A stretch of 64,000 bases of DNA from Lactococcus hircilactis (GCF_009601015.1 NZ_WITJ01000010.1:57202-121201), one strand, 5' to 3'. Positions 34,288-44,130 are shown, numbered from the stretch's first letter. The notes: a model not told the origin generated them from the sequence alone. Translations and numbers: made by a program.

Positions 34288-36597
34288 TTAGTGACCTAAC
34301 GTCACTGTGATGCTCTGCCCTCTTTTAAGATTAGCTGATGCGGCAACATCTTGATCAACAACTTTATTACCAGATCCAGAATACGTCACTTTCAATTGAT
34401 ACCATTTTGCAACCTGTTCTACCTGTTTTTTGGTCCAGTCATACATATCAGGCATGACAGGATCTCCATTCGTCAAAAGCAAAATTCGCGTATTCGCATC
34501 AACCTTTTGATTTGCAGCAATGGATTGCGACACAATTTTTGAACCTGGATTCGTCGTAGAACCCACTAAAACAGGCTGCAATATCTCTTGTCTCAACTGA
34601 TCTGCCATATCCCCTGGATTTTTATCTTTATACGCTCCAATTTTGACAGCTCCCGCTTTTGTGACACTTGTGCTTTGGAAAATTTCGCTCTTTCTAGCTT
34701 CTGCCAAAGTCAACACAGGATTAATCACGCGACTAATATAGTGTAATGTCCAAGGTTTTGTTGGCAACTTGATGTTCATGTACATGATAAAATCAGGATT
34801 TGACGCAGGATACATTGCAACCATTGAGTAAAGATTACTCTCTAATCCCGAAATATATCCTCCACCAGCAGCTGCGATTTGTGCAGTCCCTGTTTTCACA
34901 GCAGCAGGTTGACCATTAATTTGAATCAACGGACTATTTGGTGCAATATTATCTTGTGGATCTCCAAGATTAGTGAAAGCCGTCCCATACGTTGCATTAG
35001 TATCAACGCCCTCCATCAGATTCAGCGTTTTAGAAATGGCAGAATCAGACACCGGTTTTCCAATCACTTCTCGTCCAACAGAGCGTTCCGTCTGATCATT
35101 AGGATTCACGATTTGACTCACACCATGTGGTTCAAGCATCACTCCTTCATTAGCAAAAGCAGTCCATCCTCGTAACAATTGAATTTGCGTCACAGCAATC
35201 CCTTGACCAAAAGCAGATTGCACTTGGGAAACGACATTCGCAGCAGGAAGGGCACTTGCGATTTCACCAGATAATCCCGTTCGTGTGCGCATATCAAATT
35301 TATATTTTTGCAAATATTGTTTCCACAGTGGATAGCCCATGTTTTGCTCAATCGTACTCATTCCGACATTACTTGACATCATAAAACCATCTGCAAAACT
35401 GACACCCATGACTGGTTTTTGGTACTGTCCTTCATTTTCATTAAAGTCGGCATCATAAATCGTGACATCGGCAATTTTAAACTTCGTCCGATTGTATGTT
35501 GCATTTAAATTAACTTTGTTGCTATCTAAAGCGGAGGACATCAAAAATGTTTTCATGACAGACCCAGGTTCAAACGAACTTTGAAAAAGCAAGCTGTTCC
35601 AGGTAAAATATTTTTGATCCGTCGCTTTATTTTTAGTATCTGGTGTATATGTTGGACGTTGTGTGGTCGCTAAGATCTGTCCGTCTTTGGTCATGATAGT
35701 CGCAGAGAGTTGTTGCGCTCCAGAATCTGCAGCTGCTTGATCCATCTTGCTCTCAAGTAATTCTTGAATGCGTGAATCAATCGTTGTATAAACATTTGAT
35801 CCATTTTCAACTTGTTTGATGACTTTTGTTGTCCCAGGTAAGGGATGTCCTGAAGCATCTTTTTGGAAAGTCTCCACACCATTTTTTCCACTCAATACAT
35901 GATTATAAGCAAGCTCTAACCCATCGGCTCCAACTAAAGTATCATTATTTGATGTTGTTGTTCCAATGAATTGAGAAGCAAAACCTGATCCAACGTTTGA
36001 CATCGGATAAGAGCGCGCCGTTGTTGCAGAAAAACCGACACCAACTAACCCTTGATCATCTGCTGCTTTTTGGAGATCTTGCATTTTTTTGAGTGAAATG
36101 TTGCTTCCTTTTGTCCCAAATTGAACTTGTTTGGCTCCTTTAAGATTAAGCTGTGTTTCAATTAACTTTTTATCAATCCCTAATTGACTGTTTAAAAAAT
36201 TCGTCAGCTTAGGAAATTCACTCTTATCTGCGTACAGCTTATGGTGATTAACATCCGTTTGTTTTTTATCAAGAACGACATAAATCGTGTAATTACTTGA
36301 GTCAACGGCAATCGGTGTGCCATAACGATCAAAAATCGTCCCTCGCTTTGCTGGAACTTTTATCGTACTTTGATAATTATATGTGGCATATTCTTTTAAA
36401 TTTGTGTCCCCAATATGATTGACAGTCACTAACCATACCAACCTAAAAATAAAAATCGCAAACACAGCAATAGCTAGGAAAAACAGGTTTTTACCTACGT
36501 GTTTACGGTTTCTTTCTGGACTTAAATTTTCTTTTTTTGCGTGCTTTGAGACTTTTCTAAAAGGCAGTAAAAATAATTTTTTGAAAAATTTGATCAT
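34288..36597 (-). CDS. pbpX: penicillin-binding protein 2X (division transpeptidase)
   Basis: A 769-residue class B PBP. A membrane anchor near 36-58 precedes the dimerisation domain and the transpeptidase. Active-site motifs are SVMK (in [14 protein letters not shown], near 350), SSN (MMSSNVGMS, near 410) and KTG (AVKTGTAQ, near 565). Two C-terminal PASTA modules follow (about 640-769), typical of streptococcal PBP2x. It crosslinks septal peptidoglycan with FtsW. Its ATG overlaps the ftsL stop by 4 bp. Confidence 0.95.
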   Translation of the reverse strand: MIKFFKKLFLLPFRKVSKHAKKENLSPERNRKHVGKNLFFLAIAVFAIFIFRLVWLVTVNHIGDTNLKEYATYNYQSTIKVPAKRGTIFDRYGTPIAVDSSNYTIYVVLDKKQTDVNHHKLYADKSEFPKLTNFLNSQLGIDKKLIETQLNLKGAKQVQFGTKGSNISLKKMQDLQKAADDQGLVGVGFSATTARSYPMSNVGSGFASQFIGTTTSNNDTLVGADGLELAYNHVLSGKNGVETFQKDASGHPLPGTTKVIKQVENGSNVYTTIDSRIQELLESKMDQAAADSGAQQLSATIMTKDGQILATTQRPTYTPDTKNKATDQKYFTWNSLLFQSSFEPGSVMKTFLMSSALDSNKVNLNATYNRTKFKIADVTIYDADFNENEGQYQKPVMGVSFADGFMMSSNVGMSTIEQNMGYPLWKQYLQKYKFDMRTRTGLSGEIASALPAANVVSQVQSAFGQGIAVTQIQLLRGWTAFANEGVMLEPHGVSQIVNPNDQTERSVGREVIGKPVSDSAISKTLNLMEGVDTNATYGTAFTNLGDPQDNIAPNSPLIQINGQPAAVKTGTAQIAAAGGGYISGLESNLYSMVAMYPASNPDFIMYMNIKLPTKPWTLHYISRVINPVLTLAEARKSEIFQSTSVTKAGAVKIGAYKDKNPGDMADQLRQEILQPVLVGSTTNPGSKIVSQSIAANQKVDANTRILLLTNGDPVMPDMYDWTKKQVEQVAKWYQLKVTYSGSGNKVVDQDVAASANLKRGQSITVTLGH

Positions 36598-36974
36598 TTT
36601 GTCGCTTTCAATACATTAGAGAAATTTTGTGACATGCCATCTTTCGTAGCAATGTCAGAGATTTGTTGGCCAGATCCAAGATCTGTAATTTGTTGATTAT
36701 ATTCCGTGTTTTTCGTTTGCAACTGATTAATTTGCGTGGTTAAACTTACCGTTCTTCCTTCTACTTCTTGTGTTTTAGTTTTGATATAAAGAAGACCAAT
36801 GACGATTGTCAACGTTGCAATGATAAGTACAGTATAAAACACTTTTTCCACTGTATCAAATTTTTTGAATTTACTCGCGAGTACTTCAGGAGCTAATGAG
36901 CTTTTATCGATACGATAACTGTCTTTTTTTGCTGCAGTTTTAATATCGAAATATTCTTTGGGTTGAGCGGCCAT
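36594..36974 (-). CDS. ftsL: cell division protein FtsL
   Basis: A 126-residue bitopic protein: basic cytoplasmic tail, one helix at about 45-64 (VFYTVLIIATLTIVIGLLYI), then an extracellular coiled coil (QINQLQTKNTEYNQQITDL). Sequence alone is weak, but the position between rsmH and pbpX is diagnostic. Only 35 bp separates it from rsmH; GGAGG precedes the start. Confidence 0.92.
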   Translation of the reverse strand: MAAQPKEYFDIKTAAKKDSYRIDKSSLAPEVLASKFKKFDTVEKVFYTVLIIATLTIVIGLLYIKTKTQEVEGRTVSLTTQINQLQTKNTEYNQQITDLGSGQQISDIATKDGMSQNFSNVLKATK

Positions 36975-37009
36975 TTTTTCCTCCTTTATTTTTAATCCGT
37001 ATTTTTTGT

Positions 37010-37963
37010 TTATTTATTGTTATTTTGTTTTTCTGCCACACGAAGTTTAGCACTGTGTGCGCGGTTATTATACTCGAGTTCTTCTTTTGATGCAATCACT
37101 GGTTTTCGATTCACCAGCTTAAGTCGCGCTTCCATTTCTTTAGGAAGTATCGGTAATCCTTTGGGAACTTCTACTGTACTATATTCTTTAAAAATAGATT
37201 TTGTGAGCCGATCTTCAAGAGAATGAAATGTAATCACAGAGATTCTCCCACCGATAGCTAAAAGATCAATTGCTTGCTCAATTGATGTTTCTGCTGCACC
37301 TAATTCATCGTTCACTTCAATGCGAATCGCTTGAAAAATTTGCTTTGCAGGATGTCCTTTTTTCTTTAGTTCCTTTTGAGGAAGTGCTGATTTGATAACA
37401 TCAGCCAGTTCAAGTGTTGTCTCAATGGGATGTAGTGCCCGTTTTTGCTCGATTTTTCTTGCAATTTGCTTGGAAAATTTTGATTCACCATAACGATAAA
37501 AAATCCGAACCAAGTCATTAAAAGGATAATCATTGACAACTTCGTAAGCAGATAATGCTTGCTCTTGATTCATTCTCATATCAAGACGTGCCTCTTTTTT
37601 GTATGAAAATCCACGAATGCGATCATCAAATTGTGGACTTGAAACGCCTAAATCATAAAGAATCCCATCAATTTTTTCTACACCTAGCGCATCCAGCGCC
37701 ACTTTTAAATTTCTAAAATTATCTTTAATCAGTGTCACTTTTTGAGCGGCAAGCTGATTTTTTAACCGTATTTTTGCATGGTCATGTGCTGCTTGATCTT
37801 GGTCAAATGAATAAAGATGTCCTGTTGTCAACTGGCTCAAAAGATATTCACTGTGCCCTGCACCACCTAATGTTGCATCAACATAAACACCATCTGGCTT
37901 GACGTCAAGGAGATCAACAGTTTCATGTAATAAGACGGTGTCATGTTTGAATTCTTGAGGCAT
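37010..37963 (-). CDS. rsmH: 16S rRNA (cytosine1402-N4)-methyltransferase
   Basis: A 317-residue RsmH (MraW). The SAM site [14 protein letters not shown] lies near 30, [12 protein letters not shown] near 105, and the C-terminal [13 protein letters not shown] near 245. It methylates C1402 in the ribosomal P site and heads the division cluster here. The AAAGGAG box is well placed, and an extended -10 lies about 100 bp upstream. Confidence 0.96.
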   Translation of the reverse strand: MPQEFKHDTVLLHETVDLLDVKPDGVYVDATLGGAGHSEYLLSQLTTGHLYSFDQDQAAHDHAKIRLKNQLAAQKVTLIKDNFRNLKVALDALGVEKIDGILYDLGVSSPQFDDRIRGFSYKKEARLDMRMNQEQALSAYEVVNDYPFNDLVRIFYRYGESKFSKQIARKIEQKRALHPIETTLELADVIKSALPQKELKKKGHPAKQIFQAIRIEVNDELGAAETSIEQAIDLLAIGGRISVITFHSLEDRLTKSIFKEYSTVEVPKGLPILPKEMEARLKLVNRKPVIASKEELEYNNRAHSAKLRVAEKQNNNK

Positions 37964-38059
37964 CTCTTATACTCCTTTTGTGCTCTTGTTGAAGGTCTGC
38001 TCTCTTATTTTATATCACATTCTTGTTTTTTTAATGCTCACGTGAAACAGACTTATTTT

Positions 38060-38068
38060 ATTATAACA
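38060..38068 (-). promoter_or_regulatory. extended -10 promoter of the rsmH-mraY operon
   Basis: TGTTATAAT on the minus strand (TATAAT 38065-38060), about 97 bp before the rsmH start; no clear -35. Confidence 0.6.
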
Positions 38069-38269
38069 CTTTTTGATAAATTTGGAAGTGTTTTTAATGA
38101 AAATTGTCAATTTATTGTCAACTTCATTTTTTTTATGTTATAAAAAAAGCACCCCCTAAAGCTCATCACATCGCACCTTAAACGAAATTTAATTTTTGAT
38201 GCTTCTCTTTTTTCTTACAGAAGCTGTCAATTGAATTGACGCTTTTCGTAAACTTAAATTTTGAGAGGA
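38069..38269. other. gene-free gap upstream of the rsmH operon
   Basis: No convincing gene. It holds two direct TTGACA-like hexamers on the minus strand (near 38111-38127), a possible long-loop terminator on the minus strand (AAGCATC 38204-38198 with GGTGCTT 38153-38147, then five or more T), and a GTCAATT/AATTGAC inverted repeat near 38226-38240. The terminator without a gene before it could end a small RNA or a long DUF805 transcript. Confidence 0.4.
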
Positions 38270-38272
38270 AAT

Positions 38273-38305
38273 AAAAAAGCAAGGACTAAACTTCCTTACT
38301 TTTTT
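38273..38305 (-). terminator. terminator of the DUF805 genes
   Basis: Stem AAAAAAGTAAGGA/TCCTTGCTTTTTT (minus strand, with one G-T pair), overlapping the stop codon of the DUF805 gene. Confidence 0.75.
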
Positions 38306-39195
38306 GTCTCTTTTAATAGCATTGCAAGACTTGTAGGGACTAAAACCAAAAGAACCAAGAATAAAACATAGTGGATCAACTCAAAATGATGAATGCCATA
38401 ACTTAAGCGATTGACACGAAAAATCGCGCGTTCTATAAAAATGACGGTTAAAAATCCAAGAAATAAAAACAATATCTTGAAAGAAGAAATCCCAGCATCT
38501 CTAAATCTTCTTGAAAAAACTGCAAGTTCAGGTAAAAGAATGAATAGAAAATAAATTCCCGTCATGAGTAGTGTCAATTGCGCTAAAGGTCCTGTAAAAT
38601 CAAAAAGAAAAGACTCAATTTTTTCTGTCAGTACTGACAAAAATAAACAGAACACCCCGATTCCTAAAAAAACAAGTTGGCTCCACAAAAAACTGCGTCG
38701 TGTCGTTTTTCCTCTGAAATCAAACATCCCAAACACATAATTTTTAATGGCTTGTGAAAAATGCAGTGATCCATTTTCCAAAATTTTTGGCTCTCCCACT
38801 TCACCATCGAAGTTAGGAAGTGTCTCAACTGCTTTTGTGGCGGATTTTAAACTTGCAAAAACTGTAAGTACAATCCCCCCAATTCCTGGAAGGAGCAAAA
38901 GAAAAATGAGTGGAAAGGGAAGTCCGACATCGTTGAGCCGTCTTGTCAGTAATGACAGACCTGCAAAAAAAGAAATAAGAAGATAAGTCAGTAAAAAATA
39001 CGCCAAAACGACGGCCACTACTGTAAAGCGATCTGGTAAAACTGGACTTGAAAGCCACTGAAAGCCGCAAATAAAAATCAAAAAGACGAAAATGATGAAT
39101 AAATGAACCACAATTGCTTGCCAAAACGCACTGCGACTGGTCCTTGATGTAAAATTTGAAAACCCAAGCCAAAATTTCCGATATGAATCAAACAT
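38296..39195 (-). CDS. double DUF805 membrane protein
   Basis: A 299-residue membrane protein from ATG 39195, which has TTGGAG seven bases upstream; a TTG at 39207 is not needed. It contains two tandem DUF805 units, each starting with the signature of a Trp/Tyr-rich segment and SR-S-FW: YRKFWLGFSNFTSRTSRSAFWQ near residue 5 and IKNYVFGMFDFRGKTTRRSFLW near 155. Each unit has three to four helices. Function unknown. A palindrome lies at 38625-38640 and an imperfect copy at 38943-38958. Confidence 0.8.
   Translation of the reverse strand: MFDSYRKFWLGFSNFTSRTSRSAFWQAIVVHLFIIFVFLIFICGFQWLSSPVLPDRFTVVAVVLAYFLLTYLLISFFAGLSLLTRRLNDVGLPFPLIFLLLLPGIGGIVLTVFASLKSATKAVETLPNFDGEVGEPKILENGSLHFSQAIKNYVFGMFDFRGKTTRRSFLWSQLVFLGIGVFCLFLSVLTEKIESFLFDFTGPLAQLTLLMTGIYFLFILLPELAVFSRRFRDAGISSFKILFLFLGFLTVIFIERAIFRVNRLSYGIHHFELIHYVLFLVLLVLVPTSLAMLLKETKK
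38625..38640. repeat. dispersed palindrome inside the double-DUF805 gene
   Basis: Perfect CTGTCAGTACTGACAA, read as Leu-Ser-Val-Leu-Thr. Confidence 0.9.
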
Positions 39196-39237
39196 GATAT
39201 TCTCCAATCTTAAACATCATAGCAAATCAGGCTTAAA

Positions 39238-39759
39238 TTAATCGTAATTACGGCTGTCATCATCTTCATCATCACGGTATTTGGATGGGAAAAGGCATAA
39301 GATGTAAATCAGAAGGGTTAAAATGCTTGCTACTGTTGAAACAACTCCCAACCCTTTTTCTCCGATGAAGGGTGAAATGATGCCATAGAAGGCCGCAATC
39401 GCAAAAAGATAAGCTAACACATTAGGAAGTGCTGCATCTTTTAGACGACGTGCCACAAGCGTTGTGTTAGGAATCAAAATTACCGCTCCTAAAATAGCGC
39501 TGAGGATAACCATTGCAAGAATCGCACCAGTCGGGTGCAAACTCAAGGCCTGTGTTTTTTCAACTGTTTCTTCTCTACTCAAATTTTTTGAGCTTTCAAT
39601 AATTTTCGCCACCATTGGAAGCGTGATGAGGGTCCGAATGAAACTTAAAATGGCAAAAATGATGGTATTGACTAAAAAGACCCACCAGTAGTCTTTTCTG
39701 CTACTATAACCATTGAATTTTAGTGCTTTTTTCCAATATTTTTGATATGCTTTGATCAT
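39238..39759 (-). CDS. DUF805 membrane protein
   Basis: A 173-residue protein with one DUF805 unit: AYQKYWKKALKFNGYSSRKDYWWVFLVN at about 3-30, then three further helices and a hydrophilic Asp-rich tail (RDDEDDDS). It is 42 bp upstream of the double-DUF805 gene and probably co-transcribed. Function unknown. Confidence 0.82.
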   Translation of the reverse strand: MIKAYQKYWKKALKFNGYSSRKDYWWVFLVNTIIFAILSFIRTLITLPMVAKIIESSKNLSREETVEKTQALSLHPTGAILAMVILSAILGAVILIPNTTLVARRLKDAALPNVLAYLFAIAAFYGIISPFIGEKGLGVVSTVASILTLLIYILCLFPSKYRDDEDDDSRNYD

Positions 39760-39798
39760 TTTTAATCCTCTTTTTTATTTTTATTTTTGAATCCATTT

Positions 39799-41463
39799 TT
39801 ACTGTAATAATTTTTTAGCTTGTGCAAGTGCTTCTTTCGTTACATCATCTCCAGCAAGCATTTTTGCGAGTTCTTGAATGCGTTCTTTTTGATCTAATTT
39901 TCGAACCGTTGAGGTCGTGACATCGTGTGCTGAACTTTTTTCGATGTAAAACTGCGTATCTGCAATAGCGACAACTTGTGGTAAATGGCTAATCGCAAGA
40001 ACTTGTCCATTTTTTGCGATTTTATAGATTTTTTGAGCAATGGCTTGAGCCACGCGGCCAGAAACGCCTGTATCCACCTCATCAAAAACAATTGATGTTT
40101 TATTTTCACGACGTGAAAAACTGGATTTTATGGCAAGCATCAACCGCGATAATTCTCCTCCTGATGCCGTTTTGGCAAGCGGTTTAAACCCTTCTCCTGG
40201 ATTCGTTTGAATAAAAAATTCAACGTGTTCATTCCCATGTGAAGAAAACTTTGCCTGCTCAAATTGAACTTTAAAATCCGCTTTTTCCATATATAATTCA
40301 GACAGTTCTTTTTTAATGTCTGCTTCTAAATCCTGTGCCATCACGTGTCTTGTCTCATTTAATGCACGGCTTGCGACTAAAAGCTCATCTTGTGCTGCTT
40401 TAACTTGTTTTTCTAACGACTCTGAATCATGATCAGCTCCAGTCAAATCTGATAGCTCTAACTGTACTTTTTCTAAGTAATGGACAACATTTGAAAGTGT
40501 TGGCCCATATTTTTTCTTTAACGTATTGAGTGTCATGATGCGATCTTCAATTTGCAACAATTCATTTGGATTGAATTCCAATTGTTCAAGCTGACGCGTG
40601 ATTTGAGAGGAGATGTCAGAAAGCACATAATAACTCTCTACTGTTTTGTCAGCCAAATCCTGATAGATCGGATCAAATTCAGCAATTCGATCCAGTTCAT
40701 TCATTGTAATTTTGATGTGATTAAGACTAGAAAAATCATTTTCTTCATCATCAAGCGCAAGCGCGGCTGTTGAAAGTGCATCGGCGATATTTTTAACGTT
40801 ATTTAATTTTTCTCGCCGTTTTTCTAATGTCTCATCTTCAATCGGATCAATCGCTGCTGCTTCAATTTCTTCTGCCTGGAATTTCAAAATCTCAATGCGT
40901 TGTGCAAATTCTTGAGCATTATGTTGCCGTTTTGTGAGTTGCAGTCGCAAATCCTTATAACGCTCAAATTTTTGAACATAATCTGAGCTGATGCGTTCAA
41001 ACTTTTCATCCCCAAATTCGTCCAGTAAATGCAGATGGTACTTCGCATTCATCAACTCTTGGCTGTCATGTTGTCCGTGAATATCTACCAAAAAATCACC
41101 CACTTGACGCAACGTCGCAAGATTAACCATCTGTCCATTAATGCGACAAACAGAGCGTCCATTTGCAAAAATTTCTCGCCGAAGAATCAACTCATTGCCA
41201 ATCGAATCAAATCCTAATGCTGTCAGTACTGACAGAAGTCCAGCATTCTCACCAAAGAAAAATAGTCCCTCAATCTCAGCTTTTTCAGTCCCATGGCGCA
41301 CGAAATCACTTGAAGCTCGTCCTCCTAAAAGTAAACTCATCGCATCAATAATGATGGATTTTCCTGCCCCCGTTTCCCCCGTTAAAATCGTCATCCCAGT
41401 TTCAAAAGAAAGGTGAACTTCTTCAATGATTGCAAAATTTTTAATCGAAATTTCTTGTAACAT
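39799..41463 (-). CDS. recN: DNA repair protein RecN
   Basis: An SMC-like ATPase of 554 residues from ATG 41463 (GGAGG upstream; the TTG at 41475 adds four residues). Walker A is LTGETGAGKSIIIDAM near 26-41, a long coiled coil spans about 150-370, and the C-terminal half has LSRLMLAIKSSF, the Walker B IVFDEVDTGVSG and the D-loop region. It acts in double-strand break repair. A palindrome copy at 41220-41235 is read as Ser-Val-Leu-Thr (about residue 80). It follows argR. Confidence 0.95.
   Translation of the reverse strand: MLQEISIKNFAIIEEVHLSFETGMTILTGETGAGKSIIIDAMSLLLGGRASSDFVRHGTEKAEIEGLFFFGENAGLLSVLTALGFDSIGNELILRREIFANGRSVCRINGQMVNLATLRQVGDFLVDIHGQHDSQELMNAKYHLHLLDEFGDEKFERISSDYVQKFERYKDLRLQLTKRQHNAQEFAQRIEILKFQAEEIEAAAIDPIEDETLEKRREKLNNVKNIADALSTAALALDDEENDFSSLNHIKITMNELDRIAEFDPIYQDLADKTVESYYVLSDISSQITRQLEQLEFNPNELLQIEDRIMTLNTLKKKYGPTLSNVVHYLEKVQLELSDLTGADHDSESLEKQVKAAQDELLVASRALNETRHVMAQDLEADIKKELSELYMEKADFKVQFEQAKFSSHGNEHVEFFIQTNPGEGFKPLAKTASGGELSRLMLAIKSSFSRRENKTSIVFDEVDTGVSGRVAQAIAQKIYKIAKNGQVLAISHLPQVVAIADTQFYIEKSSAHDVTTSTVRKLDQKERIQELAKMLAGDDVTKEALAQAKKLLQ
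41220..41235. repeat. dispersed palindrome inside recN
   Basis: Perfect CTGTCAGTACTGACAG, read as Leu-Ser-Val-Leu-Thr between the Walker A region and the first coiled coil. Confidence 0.9.
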
Positions 41464-41500
41464 CCTTACCTCCAATTTCTCATCTCAATTTTAAAAGATT

Positions 41501-41947
41501 TTAATTTTTGAGCATCTGATAAGCTTGTTTTGCGCTGTCAGTACTGACGAAAATTGCTAAAACAGTGTCATCATCAATGACAACGGTAAATAGATCATTT
41601 TTAAATCGATCTAATAAATGACTTTTCACAAGACTGGTCGTTCCAGGATTGGTCTGTAACGCAAGCATTTGCTCTTGTATTTTGATTGCTGTAATGGAAT
41701 CAAAAAGTAAATCCTGCGAAAGAAAATCAGCCCTGACACGTTCCGTTTTTTTGGGTAAATCATAACGATACCCCCCTGATGTTGCTGGAATCTTGATCAA
41801 CGCTAAACTTTTAATGTCTCGTGAAATCGTTGCTTGTGTCACATCAATATGATGCTCCAAAAGAAGAGAAACCAGCTCATCTTGGGTTTTCACTTCTTTG
41901 GTTGAAATTAATTCAGCAATATAATTTAAACGCGCTTCTCTTTTCAT
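41501..41947 (-). CDS. argR: ArgR/AhrC-family arginine repressor
   Basis: A 148-residue ArgR-type regulator. The N-terminal winged helix (NYIAELISTKEVKTQDELVSLL, then ATISRDIKSLALIKIP) carries the SR-DI recognition signature. The C-terminal oligomerisation domain ends in VIDDDTVLAIFVSTDSAKQAYQML; the GT-DD arginine-binding motif is only partly recognisable. Lactococci carry more than one ArgR paralogue; this one sits with tlyA and recN. It overlaps tlyA by 4 bp. An imperfect palindrome copy is at 41535-41550. Confidence 0.88.
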   Translation of the reverse strand: MKREARLNYIAELISTKEVKTQDELVSLLLEHHIDVTQATISRDIKSLALIKIPATSGGYRYDLPKKTERVRADFLSQDLLFDSITAIKIQEQMLALQTNPGTTSLVKSHLLDRFKNDLFTVVIDDDTVLAIFVSTDSAKQAYQMLKN

Positions 41948-42753
41948 TCCAAAGTTTCCTTTTCTCTTTTTAACATCTCCTCAACATTGATGGATTCATT
42001 GATTTCAACGTTTTGATCCTTTTTTAAATGAACCAAGAATTCAACATTTCCTCCTCCACCTTTGATGGGAGAAAATGTAAGATTTTTCACAGAAAAACCA
42101 CATTTTATCGCTGTCGTGAGCACTTTTTCAATCGTCATCTTGTGCACTTTGGGATCTTTAACAATTCCATTTTTTCCCACTTGCGCGCGTCCTGCCTCAA
42201 ATTGGGGCTTTATCAGCGCCACAACATTGCCATTTTGTAATAAAATATCAAATAAAGGAGGTAAAATGAGATCTAAACTAATAAAACTCACATCAATCGA
42301 TGCAAAAGCAGGCTGTCCTTTTGAAAAATCAGTCGGGAGTGCATTTCGGAAATTAAACTGCTCCATCACGACCACTCTTTGATCAGATCGGATTTTCCAT
42401 GCCAATTGATTTGTTCCAACATCCAGTGCATACACTAATGAGGCACCATTTTGTAACATCACATCTGTGAATCCACCTGTAGAAGCACCAATATCAAGAC
42501 ATAAAAGCCCATTGACATCCACATTAAATTCGCGCAGCGCTTTTTCTAATTTTAAGCCCCCACGACTGACATACCTTAACTTTTCACCTTTGAGACGCAA
42601 TGCGATAGAAGCATCAATTTTTTGACCCGGTTTGTCAAAGCGTTCACCCGTTTTTTCACTCACTACAAGTCCAGCCATAATCCCGCGTTTTGCTTGTTCA
42701 CGTGTTTCAAATAGCGCTTGATTCGTCGCTAGAACATCTACTCTTTCTTTCAT
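41944..42753 (-). CDS. tlyA: TlyA-family rRNA 2'-O-methyltransferase
   Basis: A 269-residue protein with an N-terminal S4 RNA-binding domain (about 1-62; ERVDVLATNQALFETREQAKRGIMAGLV) and a FtsJ-like methyltransferase domain whose SAM motif is CLDIGASTGGFTDVMLQNGA near 80. TlyA in mycobacteria methylates 16S and 23S rRNA; Firmicutes members are often annotated hemolysin A. Operon tlyA-argR-recN is conserved in streptococci. Confidence 0.92.
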   Translation of the reverse strand: MKERVDVLATNQALFETREQAKRGIMAGLVVSEKTGERFDKPGQKIDASIALRLKGEKLRYVSRGGLKLEKALREFNVDVNGLLCLDIGASTGGFTDVMLQNGASLVYALDVGTNQLAWKIRSDQRVVVMEQFNFRNALPTDFSKGQPAFASIDVSFISLDLILPPLFDILLQNGNVVALIKPQFEAGRAQVGKNGIVKDPKVHKMTIEKVLTTAIKCGFSVKNLTFSPIKGGGGNVEFLVHLKKDQNVEINESINVEEMLKREKETLE

Positions 42754-42842
42754 TTTTCTCTCTTTAATCTCATCATTTACACATCACCATCATTTTTCAA
42801 AATGCCAGTTTACTTTCCATACGTTTTTTATCTGGAATTGTT

Positions 42843-43700
42843 TCAGATCTGCTCCAAATTTTTAACCAGTAATAAAATGTCAGATTGATTCACTATTGTC
42901 AGTACTGACAACGCATTTTTCACTTCTGTCAGCAAGCACAAAAGCTGAGTTTTAGCCGCTTCAAGTCCCAAAAGTGAGACATAGGTCGATTTTTCTTCGA
43001 TAATGTCTTTACCAGGTGTTTTTCCAAGTTCTGCAAACGAACGTGTCACATCCAAAATATCATCGCGGATCTGAAATGCAAGCCCCAATTTTTCTCCGAT
43101 CTGACGCAGCTGTATAAGTTCTGTTTCTGATACGTTTGCAAGAATTCCCGCTGCCACAAATGGAAACGTCAGCATCCGTCCTGTTTTTAGTTGATGAATT
43201 TCTTCAATTTCAGAACGATTGAGTTCTTTTTTTTCGCAATCCATATCCAAAATTTGACCTGCCACCATCCCAAAAGAACCCGAAGCATAAGCCAATTCTT
43301 TCACCAAACTTACAACATTTTGCGCAGGTAAATCGCAACTCGCAAGGACAAAATAAGGATCTAAAAATAAACTATCTCCCGCTAAAATTGCAGTCGCTTC
43401 ATCAAATTTTTTATGATTTGTCCACTTGCCCCTCCTGTAATCATCATTATCCATCGCAGGCAAATCGTCATGAATCAAAGATCCCGTATGAATCATCTCA
43501 AGAGCCGCAGCGACTTCAAAATGTGCCGGTTTCAGCTCTATTTTGTACGCTTCAAGCATTGATAAAAACAAGAGCGGGCGAATGCGTTTCCCGCCAGCCA
43601 TCAGAGAGTAAGTCGTTGCTTGCGCCAAATGTGAGGGAAATTTAAGATTTTTATAAAAGTTTTCAAGAACTTCTTCAGTTTTTTTAATTTTCGTGTTCAT
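42843..43700 (-). CDS. ispA: polyprenyl (geranyl/farnesyl) diphosphate synthase
   Basis: A 285-residue all-helical prenyl transferase. The first Asp-rich motif is LIHDDLPAMDNDDYRRG near 78-94 and the second is FQIRDDILDVT near 215; GKRIRP near 38 binds isopentenyl diphosphate. It makes farnesyl diphosphate for undecaprenyl carrier synthesis. The -10 box TGGTATAAT ends 8 nt before the ATG and there is no Shine-Dalgarno, suggesting a leaderless mRNA. A palindrome copy encodes part of the C-terminus. Confidence 0.93.
   Translation of the reverse strand: MNTKIKKTEEVLENFYKNLKFPSHLAQATTYSLMAGGKRIRPLLFLSMLEAYKIELKPAHFEVAAALEMIHTGSLIHDDLPAMDNDDYRRGKWTNHKKFDEATAILAGDSLFLDPYFVLASCDLPAQNVVSLVKELAYASGSFGMVAGQILDMDCEKKELNRSEIEEIHQLKTGRMLTFPFVAAGILANVSETELIQLRQIGEKLGLAFQIRDDILDVTRSFAELGKTPGKDIIEEKSTYVSLLGLEAAKTQLLCLLTEVKNALSVLTIVNQSDILLLVKNLEQI
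42896..42911. repeat. dispersed palindrome inside ispA
   Basis: Perfect TTGTCAGTACTGACAA, read as Leu-Ser-Val-Leu-Thr near the C-terminus. Confidence 0.9.
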
Positions 43701-43708
43701 TAGTTATC

Positions 43709-43717
43709 ATTATACCA
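43709..43717 (-). promoter_or_regulatory. extended -10 immediately upstream of ispA
   Basis: TGGTATAAT on the minus strand; TATAAT (43714-43709) ends 8 nt before the ispA ATG. Confidence 0.6.
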
Positions 43718-43738
43718 AGATGTAAGCGCAAATCGCTC

Positions 43739-43823
43739 AAAAAAGGCGAGAAAGAAGAAATTTTTTGGTTTCTTGCAAGCAGGTTCAAAAATTTCAGCTT
43801 TCTTGACAATTTTTATTTGCGGG
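43739..43823 (-). ncRNA. candidate small RNA between xseB and ispA
   Basis: Extended -10 TGGTATAAT (TATAAT 43835-43830) predicts a start near 43823. The transcript would end at A6/T6 arms (43766-43761 and 43744-43739) around a C/U-rich loop. The body shares TTTTTGAACC, CTTGCAAGAA and the final hairpin design with the element at 30236-30309. It is intergenic and non-coding. It could alternatively be an intercistronic structure of the xseB-ispA transcript. Confidence 0.5.
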
Positions 43824-43890
43824 CACTCTATTATACCAAAAAGCACAGGCAAAGCCCATGAATATTTGATGAAAAGCAACGTTTTTTTGA

Positions 43891-44130
43891 TTAATACGCT
43901 TTTTGCTCAGCTGAAAAATCGCGTTCTTGATCATCTGTTCCTACAATCTTGACGAGCGTTTCTTCTGCTTCGTTCAAAGTCTTTTTCAATTTTTCAGATA
44001 AAATCATTCCCTTTTGAAATTCTGCAATCGCATCTTCCAGCGCCACATCGCCCGATTCTAATTTACGCACGATTTCTTCGAGTGCTTGTAAATTTTCTTC
44101 AAATTTTGCTTCTTCTTTTTTTGTTGCCAT
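43891..44130 (-). CDS. xseB: exodeoxyribonuclease VII small subunit
   Basis: A 79-residue XseB with the signature [33 protein letters not shown]. It binds several copies per XseA to form the ssDNA exonuclease. It follows xseA by 63 bp and is preceded by AGGAG. Confidence 0.95.
   Translation of the reverse strand: MATKKEEAKFEENLQALEEIVRKLESGDVALEDAIAEFQKGMILSEKLKKTLNEAEETLVKIVGTDDQERDFSAEQKAY

Noticed and set aside
38097..38159. Short plus-strand ORF starting MKIVNLLSTSFF upstream of rsmH
   Set aside because: Twenty codons without a good Shine-Dalgarno, lying across AT-rich promoter DNA.
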